31,537 bases of DNA, from positions 1 through 31,537 of the IMG/VR virus record IMGVR_UViG_3300045999_012996; one strand, 5' to 3'. This stretch comes from a virus. Below are positions 8,109 to 15,713 of this stretch, one piece after another (the first letter of the stretch is position 1; every line of letters starts with the position of its first letter). The translations under genes and the position numbers were made by a program. The notes beneath the pieces are model-generated. The model was not told where the DNA came from. It did no database searches and was given only the letters and a program-made list of their open reading frames with translations.

Positions 8109-8594
8109 TTAGAAATTTAACACACAATAATCAGGTTGAACTGTCATTGTTAAATTAATTATTCCTTCGCTATCCCAATTATACTCACCAAAATTTGACT
8201 CAGTAATTAAAGCTCCTTTAATAATCCATTCAGATACTACATCACCTACAGGACCTAAAACATTAAATGTAAGATCTTTTTTATAGAAATCTGAATAACC
8301 ATCTCTACCAGTTACAGATTCATGATGTAATCTCACCCATTCCATTACTGACTGGGCACCTGAAGGTGTGATGGGGTCAAACAATGTAAAAGCTATAGTA
8401 CTCCATTTTGTTCTACCTTTTACAAATCTTTGAATGTTAATATGATTGAGTTCAAGAGCTCCTTGTGTTACTGTTATAGCACCAACAGCTTTTACTAAGT
8501 AACTAGGAAATCCATCCATATACATAATAAATCTATTTTGCTGTTTGGGTTCAAACGGTGTGAAAAATATTTCGTTTGGATCTAGTACTGCCAT
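8109..8594 (-). CDS. 19: Tail tube protein (gp19-like)
   Basis: At 161 residues it is almost the length of T4 gp19 (163) and shows the Phage_T4_gp19 pattern: NRFIMYMDGFPSYLVKAVG near the N-terminus, then the GRTKWSTIAFTLFDPI strand pair, WVRLHHESVTGRDGYSDFYK, and a C-terminal WIIKGALITESNFGEYNWDS followed by a final strand ending near the C-terminus. These proteins stack as hexamers to form the inner tail tube around the tape measure. It lies directly after the sheath gene, as in T4. A promoter-like motif ends 13 nt before its ATG and a strong terminator follows, so it may have its own highly expressed transcript, which suits a protein needed in many copies. No SD. Confidence 0.93.
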   Translation of the reverse strand: MAVLDPNEIFFTPFEPKQQNRFIMYMDGFPSYLVKAVGAITVTQGALELNHINIQRFVKGRTKWSTIAFTLFDPITPSGAQSVMEWVRLHHESVTGRDGYSDFYKKDLTFNVLGPVGDVVSEWIIKGALITESNFGEYNWDSEGIINLTMTVQPDYCVLNF

Positions 8595-8607
8595 TGTTGT
8601 ATTTTAT

Positions 8608-8615
8608 TATAAATA
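8608..8615 (-). promoter_or_regulatory. AATATTTATA-type junction motif (copy 4)
   Basis: The coding strand reads ATATAATATTTATAATAAAA, 13 nt before the tail-tube ATG, in the 44-nt gap between sheath and tube genes. Confidence 0.55.
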
Positions 8616-8638
8616 TTATATATTTAAATTCTTAATTA

Positions 8639-10726
8639 TTAGGCTGGGAACTCAGCTCCTGTTGGTAATACATTGAAATCAAGTACTATAAATTCAGCTG
8701 TTCTAGTTGGTTGGATAAAAATCTGGCCAACTAACTGATTTCTATCAATTACATCAGGAGTATTATTTGAGTCATCCATGACAACTTTAAAGGCGTACAC
8801 ACCTTGTCTTTGTTGAACACTTTCAAGATATGGATTAACTTGAGCTAAGAATGAATTTCTTGTAGCAGCTGTATTTTGTTCAAATACTAAGTTATTAGCT
8901 ACTTGGCCAATAAAGCTCTTAAGTTCAATCAACAATCTTCTAACATTAACTCTGTCAAGAGCACTAGCTTTTCTTTGTAGTGTTTTCTGACCAAATACTG
9001 CGGGGCCTGTAGCAGGGAATGTAGCTATTGGGTTTACATTATCTTCATATAATGTATCTCTTTCTGATCTTTGGAGCTTTCTTTCAGGTCTAATGACTTG
9101 AGCTAACCCTCCTCTGTTTATACCCGCTGGGGCAAACCAAGGCTCAGCTGAAGCATCATTAGCGGCATAAACACCTGGGATTAAGGTTGAAGCAGGTACC
9201 CAATTGATTTTTCCAGTATCAGGATTAAAGATTTGAGCCCATGGCCAGTATGTGGCAGCATAACTAGAATTAAAATTCCCAGCTTGTGTTGTAGTCTCAC
9301 TTATAGTAGCCCCATATCTTACTAAGTCAACAACTGCTATAGCGTCTCCTCTATTTTGTGTGTTAGTAACAAGAATACCTAAAGGACTAGCGTGGTATTC
9401 ATTTAATAAGCCAGGTGCTGTTATTACTTTATAAGAATATTCTTCTTTATTAGCTAACAAACTAAGAGCTGTAGTGTATGAAGCAGCTACTAAACCTTGG
9501 GTATTAGCATTTATATCTTCATAAAAATTATTTGTAGTTGATAGGATATTACCTGTACCTCCAGTAAATGAACCGCTACCTAAAACAGGAATAGAAGTTG
9601 TATATTCAGCTTTAGCTGTTCCATTATTATCAAAATAATTAGGAGTAGGAGTTACAGAAGCTACATAAACATAATTGCTATTATTTGGATAGTTTCCTAC
9701 TGATTGAACATAAGTGTTATCATCAGAATCAGTTACTACTTGTTGGTAAGTATCACCAATTATTTTAGCTATATAATTATCCTGTTCAGGATCTAAAGAT
9801 ATATTAGCAAATGTTTCAAGAATAACCTTTTCATTAGTCACATCATCTCCTCTTCTAATTAATAAAGTAAATGTACCTGAACCTGTGTTAGCTTGTGAAA
9901 TTTCCCATCTAACATTGTCTGAAGTTCCATTTGTTAAAGCCCCAGCTGAGTTTTCAGATCCACTACTATTCATAATAGTTCCTTCTGATATAGTCTTAAG
10001 GGTAAAAGCAGCGTTTCCAATGGTATCAACTCCCCCTGCTAATGTAATTTGGGTAGCTGCTGTGCCTAAGAATAGATCAGAGAAAGAACCAGTTGCTACT
10101 GTAATACCATTACCAGAAGTTCCATTAAATGAAGCTGAAATACTGAAAGTATTACTACTAAAGGAAGCACTAAAATAGGCTGAAGCGTTAGTATTAATTT
10201 CACTAACTAAACCACTTAACCCAGCGGTAGAATACCAATAATAATTTGAAGCAGGAACATCAGTTCCTGAACCTGAGAAGAAGTAGTAATTAGCATTATT
10301 ATAAGTAAGTCTGACTCCTACTGGGCCAAATGTAGATGAATTTCCAACATTAATAAATGTAAATGATCCTGTAGCAGGTTTGCCAGTTACTGTAGGTACA
10401 TTATTTTGAGGGGTAGTACTTGTAGCTGAGGTCCAATCTGCTGATCTACTAACCACTCTAGTTACTAATAAAGTAGTACCACCATTTTGGAAATAGTTAT
10501 AAGCAGAAATTGAAGTAAGGTAAGAGTAAGTTTGGTTTCCACTAACAAAAGTAGTACCAAATTTATTAACATACTGACTGTATGAAGTTACTACAGTAGG
10601 AATTTCAACTGGTCCTTTAACTGTAGGACCAACAATAGCGGCACCTACTTGTACCGGTTGTTGAGTTATAAATGACTGGTCATTTTCTCTTGTGAATACA
10701 CCAGGTGATACTATTTGTTCTGCCAT
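8639..10726 (-). CDS. 18: Contractile tail sheath protein (gp18-like)
   Basis: A 695-residue tail sheath protein (T4 gp18 has 659). The N-terminus EQIVSPGVFTRENDQSF is the sheath opening that forms the inter-subunit handshake, followed by AAIVGPTVKGP. The C-terminal third has the family's GINRGGLAQVIRPERKLQRS, a helix with RRLLIELKSFIGQVANNLVF, and a final strand TAEFIVLDFNVLPTGAEFP. Residues about 119-234 form a Ser/Thr/Asn-rich beta insertion whose pattern recurs in the degenerate subtilase of this window. Sheath subunits surround the tube and contract on infection. The upstream leader lacks a full AATATTTATA motif and has no SD; transcription may come from the double motif before the 83-aa gene. 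Confidence 0.95.
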   Translation of the reverse strand: MAEQIVSPGVFTRENDQSFITQQPVQVGAAIVGPTVKGPVEIPTVVTSYSQYVNKFGTTFVSGNQTYSYLTSISAYNYFQNGGTTLLVTRVVSRSADWTSATSTTPQNNVPTVTGKPATGSFTFINVGNSSTFGPVGVRLTYNNANYYFFSGSGTDVPASNYYWYSTAGLSGLVSEINTNASAYFSASFSSNTFSISASFNGTSGNGITVATGSFSDLFLGTAATQITLAGGVDTIGNAAFTLKTISEGTIMNSSGSENSAGALTNGTSDNVRWEISQANTGSGTFTLLIRRGDDVTNEKVILETFANISLDPEQDNYIAKIIGDTYQQVVTDSDDNTYVQSVGNYPNNSNYVYVASVTPTPNYFDNNGTAKAEYTTSIPVLGSGSFTGGTGNILSTTNNFYEDINANTQGLVAASYTTALSLLANKEEYSYKVITAPGLLNEYHASPLGILVTNTQNRGDAIAVVDLVRYGATISETTTQAGNFNSSYAATYWPWAQIFNPDTGKINWVPASTLIPGVYAANDASAEPWFAPAGINRGGLAQVIRPERKLQRSERDTLYEDNVNPIATFPATGPAVFGQKTLQRKASALDRVNVRRLLIELKSFIGQVANNLVFEQNTAATRNSFLAQVNPYLESVQQRQGVYAFKVVMDDSNNTPDVIDRNQLVGQIFIQPTRTAEFIVLDFNVLPTGAEFPA
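10025..10372 (-). repeat. Beta-rich module inserted in the sheath, shared with the degenerate subtilase
   Basis: This encodes sheath residues about 119-234. Its landmarks NYYWYS, LVSEIN, YFSASFSSNTFSIS, ATGSFSDLFL and a closing GGV recur in the same order in the 815-aa protein (16860-17225) as NYWKWN, LINAIN, YFTASYNNNILSIT, YTGSINDFLL and GGV. It is a protein-level similarity seen by eye. Confidence 0.6.
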
Positions 10727-10750
10727 GTTATTTTAGATATTTAATTCTTA

Positions 10751-11002
10751 TTAGGTTTTTGTAAATAGTCCTGATTCTAAATCAATAGAACCATTACCAT
10801 ATTTTTCAGTTAATGCTTTTCCTAAATTAGTTTCTTCTTCTCTTAATTGAGTTAAAGATTCTACTAATTTGTCTTTTTGAGTTTCTAACACTTGTAATTG
10901 ATATTCTACTTGTCCAAAATTATTAATTAAATTCTGTTGAGTAGTTTGTAACTGCTTAATGTTTTCAAGTTCTTCTTGGGATAACTGTATTTGTTCACTC
11001 AT
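10751..11002 (-). CDS. Small coiled-coil protein between gp15-like and sheath genes
   Basis: An 83-residue, highly polar helical protein. Residues 7-67 carry a regular heptad-like spacing of Leu/Ile (LSQEELENIKQLQTTQQNLI, then VLETQKDKLVESLTQLREEE), so a coiled coil is very likely; the last 20 residues look extended. I do not recognise a named family. The heptads and size recall prefoldin-like or chaperone helices, but nothing proves that. It sits between the tail-terminator-like gene and the sheath, where T4 carries terminase genes 16 and 17; it resembles neither. Two copies of the AATATTTATA motif lie in the 42-nt leader, so it likely starts the sheath transcript. Confidence 0.7.
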   Translation of the reverse strand: MSEQIQLSQEELENIKQLQTTQQNLINNFGQVEYQLQVLETQKDKLVESLTQLREEETNLGKALTEKYGNGSIDLESGLFTKT

Positions 11003-11004
11003 AA

Positions 11005-11012
11005 TATAAATA
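11005..11012 (-). promoter_or_regulatory. AATATTTATA-type junction motif (copy 5a)
   Basis: The coding strand reads AAAATATTTATATT and ends 2 nt before the ATG of the coiled-coil gene. Second copy 20 nt upstream. Confidence 0.45.
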
Positions 11013-11024
11013 TTTTATGTTTTC

Positions 11025-11032
11025 TATAAATA
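11025..11032 (-). promoter_or_regulatory. AATATTTATA-type junction motif (copy 5b)
   Basis: The coding strand reads CTAATATTTATAGAAAAC, 22 nt before the ATG. It forms a tandem pair with copy 5a, the only doubled junction in the window. Confidence 0.55.
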
Positions 11033-11044
11033 TTAGATTTTTTT

Positions 11045-11923
11045 TCAAAAATTTCCTGTATCAGTATTTTGTGGGTTTTTTACATTAATTGATTTTTGAG
11101 GACGATTATTAATATCATTAATATTAACTACAGTTTCAGTTTCAACAACAAATTGACCTGTACTAAATACTTTTTTATCTACTGTTAAATCTTTTTGAGG
11201 AATATCAGGTATAATATACCCATTCATACTAATATCAAAAGTAGCTTTAGCTATTCTATCTTTACCATCTGTTAATTCTGTGACAGTAGCTATAGAATCT
11301 ATATTAGCTTTAAATTTAAATCTTTCAGGATTACCCCAATAAGAATCTGAAGCATATGTAACTGATTCAACTATTTTATTAAGTTGTTCCATATAATAAG
11401 TCATAATAGCACAACTATAGCTAACTGTTACATGGTTAGGTACAACCACAGCATAAAATTCATTTATAGGAACTCTATTATTAAGAATATTAAATTTATC
11501 ATAAGCATTTTGCTTATTATATCTTTTTTGAAAATAAGCTACATTAATAGGATTATTAGCATCTAATTTATTATATTGACCTTTAACAGGAGTTACAGAA
11601 TTCCTTTTAAACATTATTATAGGAGCCATAATTTTTCCTTCCTTGTCTCTATAATACCCATCACGTTGAAAAGATTTCCATCTTTCAGGAGAACCATATA
11701 TAACAGGAACAGCTATTCTTTGTCCATTTTGAATTACAAAAGGTTTAATAACATTTTGAAAATAGTACATTATAGACTCATCTATATCTTTAAATTCTAT
11801 AGAAAAAGGCTTAGTAGTATCTCCTTTAAAAGAATTTTTATTTCCTCTATTTAATTCTTTAGCTTGACCAGTTGAAATCTCATATTGAGATTTAGGGGTT
11901 GGAGTTCTTCCTTTAGCAGCCAT
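11045..11923 (-). CDS. 15: Tail completion / sheath terminator-like protein (gp15-like)
   Basis: A 292-residue protein close in length to T4 gp15 (272), which caps the tail tube and sheath. The pattern matches the family order: RIAVPVIYGSPERWKSFQ (residues 69-86; T4 has a comparable RVPITYASKEHF), a middle IMFKR segment, then VSYSCAIMTYYMEQLNKIVE (compare the T4 helix with IFTRYEDDMFQIVEQ), and a beta part ending ISMNGYIIPDIP. The C-terminal 60 residues are low-complexity and Asn/Lys-rich. It is the third gene of a gp13-gp14-gp15-like set, joined to the previous gene by a one-base TGATG overlap, so translation is probably coupled. The comparison with T4 is from memory. Confidence 0.68.
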   Translation of the reverse strand: MAAKGRTPTPKSQYEISTGQAKELNRGNKNSFKGDTTKPFSIEFKDIDESIMYYFQNVIKPFVIQNGQRIAVPVIYGSPERWKSFQRDGYYRDKEGKIMAPIIMFKRNSVTPVKGQYNKLDANNPINVAYFQKRYNKQNAYDKFNILNNRVPINEFYAVVVPNHVTVSYSCAIMTYYMEQLNKIVESVTYASDSYWGNPERFKFKANIDSIATVTELTDGKDRIAKATFDISMNGYIIPDIPQKDLTVDKKVFSTGQFVVETETVVNINDINNRPQKSINVKNPQNTDTGNF

Positions 11924-12432
11924 CAGAGTCTTGTTAATTCTATACCTAGCTTATCAGCTGGAGTATAGTGGGTTGAACAAATTATTGAATAATTAGAACC
12001 GAATTGGCTTAATCCTGGGTTTAATGGGTTAGTTTCATTTGGGTAATCTGGGTCTTTGCCTAAGAGGTATTGGTTAGAATTAGTAGAATCTATTATATAA
12101 AATGCCTCATTGTATAAAATAACATCCCCAACCTCAGGAACTAGACTAGCATCTATTAAATCTTCTCTTAAAAATCTAAATGTAGCATTTCTTAAATAAT
12201 CTACTCCAAAATCATCAACCGCAAATTGTTGATCTTGTCTTTCAACTAAACAATTAAATAAAATAGGCCCATCAAAAAATTTACCTTCAGAAGCTTCACC
12301 ATATATGTTAACTGTTGTTTGTTCTAATTTGTATTTGTAAAAAGCGCATTGTTGGGTAATAATATCTCCCATCAACTCTCTAGTGATAGTTGTGAATAGA
12401 TTAATATCTCTTTGACGTCCAAATAGTGCCAT
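11923..12432 (-). CDS. 14: Neck protein, gp14-like
   Basis: A 169-residue protein that I place with T4 gp14-type neck proteins, which join the head vertex to the tail. The core reads QQCAFYKYKLEQTTVNIYGE near residue 30, then a beta-rich part with NCLVERQDQQFAVDDFGVDY, FRFLREDL, and VPEVGDVILYNEAFYIID near residues 98-115. The last segment is typical of head-tail connector proteins (a Pro-x-x-Gly-Asp turn followed by a strand). It is shorter than T4 gp14 (256 residues). Start and stop overlap its neighbours by one base each (TAATG and TGATG), so all three neck genes form a coupled unit. The gene order supports the assignment as much as the sequence does. Confidence 0.6.
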   Translation of the reverse strand: MALFGRQRDINLFTTITRELMGDIITQQCAFYKYKLEQTTVNIYGEASEGKFFDGPILFNCLVERQDQQFAVDDFGVDYLRNATFRFLREDLIDASLVPEVGDVILYNEAFYIIDSTNSNQYLLGKDPDYPNETNPLNPGLSQFGSNYSIICSTHYTPADKLGIELTRL

Positions 12433-13583
12433 TAGCCAACATAAATTGTATAGGGTACGTTACTTAATTCTTTTTGCAAATTATCAGATTCTTGTGCTCT
12501 TTTCTCTAGTAATTTACTTCTAGAAGTCTCATCTAAATATGCTCTTAATCTTTCAATTAAAGATGTTTTTTCAGCTGTAGCAGCTGTTATTAAATCTCCA
12601 TGGTTTAAAGTCACTTCAGAATTTGGTATAGGAACAGTTGAATATTTACCTCTAATATAACCCAACATTTCTTTACATAAAGCTAAAGTATACTCAAATA
12701 TCCATTGTCTACCTATTGAATTTATATAAGAATATGTTGGATTAGTATAAGGAACATTTGAAACATTAGTTATCTTACCCTGCCCCATGCTACCAGATAC
12801 AATGGGACTATTACGATCAGATTTTAAGATATACTCAAAAAATAATTTTTGGTCTGAGAAAGGGATAGGGAATATTCTAAGTTGGTTATTAATTACTTCA
12901 AAACTGTAATTTGATTTTCTAATTTGATCATTAAATTCAATGGCTTGAATTTTTTGTAAATCATAGTTAATAGGCATTAATAAGAAATTAATACCTGGTG
13001 AGTATGAACCAAACCCAAAAGCTTGAAGTAAACCTTGAACATCAGTACCTGTACCTGCATAGGGATCAAAATATCTTATGATAGGTGGAACAGATTCATA
13101 AAAAATTCTTTTAATTTCTAAATCACCTACTTCTATACTTTGACTAATAGCCCATTCATTTAAGTTATATTTTTGAACGTTTCTTTTTAAAGCTAAACTT
13201 CCTGTTCTCCAAGTTACACTACCCCCTACTCCAGCTTCAACTCCATATTGCTCAGAAATTCTAACTATAGTACCTAAATTAGGACGTGTTAGAGTATTAT
13301 TTAAATTTGAGCCTGTAGGGGCTCCTTCTAAAGATAGATAATTTTGAGCTACTTGATAAGCATAAACTTCATTACCATATATTGTTATAGCTTCTTCAAA
13401 AGCTGAATAAAAATTAATGTCTTGTAATTCTACATCTACTAAAGGATACCCTAATCTTCTAGCTACAAATATAGCTACTTTATCAGCATCAATTTGAAAG
13501 TCTGTATCATTATCATAAAATCCAAAAGGTGTGTCACCTGGGAAAAATGATGATGAGCCAGGCCAAATAGGAGTGTTTGCCAT
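12432..13583 (-). CDS. 13: Neck protein, gp13-like
   Basis: A 383-residue protein resembling gp13-type neck proteins of T4-like phages. The N-terminus is FFPGDTPFGFYDNDTDFQID, followed by VAIFVARRLGYPLVDVELQD and FEEAITIYGNEV. The C-terminal half has a Phe-rich beta stretch (QLRIFPIP), then NSIGRQWIFEYTLALCKEML, IRGKYSTVPIPNSEVTLN and a terminal helix. The WI-x-x-YTLAL-x-KEMLG-x-IRGK order is the strongest part of the match. It is somewhat longer than T4 gp13 (309). It starts the neck unit: a promoter-like motif lies 10 nt before its ATG, and its stop overlaps the next start as TAATG. Confidence 0.7.
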   Translation of the reverse strand: MANTPIWPGSSSFFPGDTPFGFYDNDTDFQIDADKVAIFVARRLGYPLVDVELQDINFYSAFEEAITIYGNEVYAYQVAQNYLSLEGAPTGSNLNNTLTRPNLGTIVRISEQYGVEAGVGGSVTWRTGSLALKRNVQKYNLNEWAISQSIEVGDLEIKRIFYESVPPIIRYFDPYAGTGTDVQGLLQAFGFGSYSPGINFLLMPINYDLQKIQAIEFNDQIRKSNYSFEVINNQLRIFPIPFSDQKLFFEYILKSDRNSPIVSGSMGQGKITNVSNVPYTNPTYSYINSIGRQWIFEYTLALCKEMLGYIRGKYSTVPIPNSEVTLNHGDLITAATAEKTSLIERLRAYLDETSRSKLLEKRAQESDNLQKELSNVPYTIYVG

Positions 13584-13593
13584 AGTGTTTGGA

Positions 13594-13601
13594 TATAAAT
13601 A
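13594..13601 (-). promoter_or_regulatory. AATATTTATA-type junction motif (copy 6)
   Basis: The coding strand reads CTTAATATTTATATCC, 10 nt before the ATG of the gp13-like gene and touching the stop of the first subtilase (13602-13604). Confidence 0.5.
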
Positions 13602-15707
13602 TTAAGTAATAGTGAGTGGGTTAACTTTAGTAAAAGGCCAATGAAGTATTTTGTTAGAAGATCCAAACAAACTTATACTACGCATAGCATTATAAGGCTG
13701 ATTAATATAAAAACTTCCTGTAAAATCTGTTCCTTTGTTTAAAGCATCATCATCAAAAACTCTTAATCTAGGATCTTTAGGAGCATAATGTTCCAAAAAA
13801 TTTCTAAAATCATCAACAGTAGCCGCTAGGTTCATTTGGAAATATAAACAAGCCACCCCCGCTACTTGAGGAGAAGAAAATGAAGTACCATTAGTTATAC
13901 CCATCCTCCATGAAGTACCTGTGTAAGAGGAATCATATATAGAGTAAAATCGGGGATTGGTATTATTATAAACACTATTATAGGGACCACCTGGGTAAAC
14001 ATTAGCTGGTAGGGCTATAGGGATATTTTCCCCAGCAGCAAATATTTCCACAGCTGGGCCTATAACTGAAAAGCCTGAGATAACTAAAGAGGCTGAATTG
14101 TAAGCTTCTTCCCACCCTGGGAAGGGGTCACCAACGCCATATCCAAGTTTAGATTGGGGATCATTTTGAGGAAGAGTCCAATTTATTACATCACCATGAT
14201 CATAAGAAGGAATAGGGATATCAAAATTATCTGTATAATACCATTGTTTTACAGGGCCAAAAATATTAAAAGGAATAGTTCCTGAGATTGGGGTTTTGGG
14301 AAAAATTAAATGTGGACTTAAAGACCCTACACTTATTACTCCTGGGTTTTCTTTTGGGCTTCCTGCTCTATTAGAATACTTCCATTTTTCTCTTCCCCTA
14401 AGGCCTAGATATACACCTAAATCTGTTCCGGGCATAGGCACTACATAAGAATCATATATACGAGATTCATTCTCACGGGATATAATCTCACAAGTATTCC
14501 CAGCTGCTGCTATCATAATTACTCCTTCAGCTAAACAACCAGATACTAAGTTTTTAAAAAGATCATATTCTTGTTCAAAATAACAAGATGTAGGGGCTTC
14601 AATACCAATAGCGTAACTATCACTTTGGCTTGTTTTTAATCGTATTTGATAATCAATACTAGGTATATTATCATCACCACTCCATCCTAAAGAAGAAGAT
14701 AAAGAAACAGTTCCCTTATACATAAAATCTTGAACCCCTGGAGTGTAGCCTGTAGCTGGGTTTTTATTTAGGATAGCTGTAAAAAAACCAAAACTCATAT
14801 TAACTATTGTTGGTCTTTTTACTTTAGTAATAGGATCAATAGATTTATTTTGATGAAATCTTTTAATAGCTACAAAACCCTCAGCGGGGCTAATCCCCTT
14901 ATTATAAAATCCATCATCACTACTATAAGGACCTGTTTTTAAGTCATATATAGTAGCTCCTTTAGCCCACCCATTTAACCTCCCAGCCGCTACTGAGGCT
15001 ACACCAGTACCGTGAGGATAAACAATAGAAGTATCATAATATCGAGGAGGAAGAGAAGAATTTCCATGAGATGCTAATAAAAGATCTCCTATCACTTCAG
15101 ACCAATCATATAAAACTACCCTTGTATTACCATTTTTATCTAAAAATTCAGGATGGTTATAATCAATTCCACTATCCATTATTATTAAGTCTACCCCAGT
15201 ACCATCTAAAGTATAAGTATAGTCTTCATTATAAAATGTATAACTTTGAGGGGTATAAGAAGAAGTTAAGCTTTTAGTTTTTAACCAATCAATATTAGTT
15301 TTAGCGGTATGCCATTGTAATCCCCAATTTATAGCGGGGCAGGTATCATCAAATATACTGGAGCTAAAATCCCCAGAGTAATTCCATCTAGGATTAGTTG
15401 TAAAATTACTAGTTTGAGTAGCTAAAAGAAAAGGTTCAAATGTTATATTAGGTGGGGGTTCTTCCACACTCAAAACATCAGGGTTTTTTCTTACTTGATT
15501 ATATTCTTCATCAGTTAAATCATAAAGTAAAAAAGGAACATCAGGAGCGGTATAATTTATAGACTTAGTAATAATTCTATCTGGGTAATATTCTCTAATA
15601 ATTTCATTTTCTTGGATTGTGTCTTTTCCCATATAATAATCTATATTTTCTTTTTTTACCCCCGGCTGGGGATTTACTACTAATCTATAGTAAGTATTAT
15701 CAGCCAT
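13602..15707 (-). CDS. Subtilisin-like serine protease (peptidase S8) with intact triad
   Basis: A 701-residue S8-family protease. Catalytic Asp178 lies in GVDLIIMDSGIDYNHPEF, His232 in YPHGTGVASVAAGR, the oxyanion Asn404 in IAAAGNTCE, and Ser609 in NGTSFSSPQVAGVA, so all catalytic positions are present. Residues about 35-85 resemble an I9-type propeptide ending (LTDEEYNQVRKNPDVLSVEE), which suggests autoprocessing. I see no signal peptide, as expected for a virion protein. It lies between the fibre and neck genes. Possible roles are digestion of host surface proteins by the virion, or processing of phage structural proteins; the context favours a virion-associated enzyme, but this is inference. 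The stop of its paralogue is 6 nt upstream. Confidence 0.9.
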   Translation of the reverse strand: MADNTYYRLVVNPQPGVKKENIDYYMGKDTIQENEIIREYYPDRIITKSINYTAPDVPFLLYDLTDEEYNQVRKNPDVLSVEEPPPNITFEPFLLATQTSNFTTNPRWNYSGDFSSSIFDDTCPAINWGLQWHTAKTNIDWLKTKSLTSSYTPQSYTFYNEDYTYTLDGTGVDLIIMDSGIDYNHPEFLDKNGNTRVVLYDWSEVIGDLLLASHGNSSLPPRYYDTSIVYPHGTGVASVAAGRLNGWAKGATIYDLKTGPYSSDDGFYNKGISPAEGFVAIKRFHQNKSIDPITKVKRPTIVNMSFGFFTAILNKNPATGYTPGVQDFMYKGTVSLSSSLGWSGDDNIPSIDYQIRLKTSQSDSYAIGIEAPTSCYFEQEYDLFKNLVSGCLAEGVIMIAAAGNTCEIISRENESRIYDSYVVPMPGTDLGVYLGLRGREKWKYSNRAGSPKENPGVISVGSLSPHLIFPKTPISGTIPFNIFGPVKQWYYTDNFDIPIPSYDHGDVINWTLPQNDPQSKLGYGVGDPFPGWEEAYNSASLVISGFSVIGPAVEIFAAGENIPIALPANVYPGGPYNSVYNNTNPRFYSIYDSSYTGTSWRMGITNGTSFSSPQVAGVACLYFQMNLAATVDDFRNFLEHYAPKDPRLRVFDDDALNKGTDFTGSFYINQPYNAMRSISLFGSSNKILHWPFTKVNPLTIT

Positions 15708-15713
15708 AATTTT

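Noticed and set aside
13475-13666. Minus-strand 63-aa ORF spanning the subtilase/gp13 junction
   Set aside because: It overlaps two well-supported genes in another frame, crosses their junction, and has no recognisable protein features.
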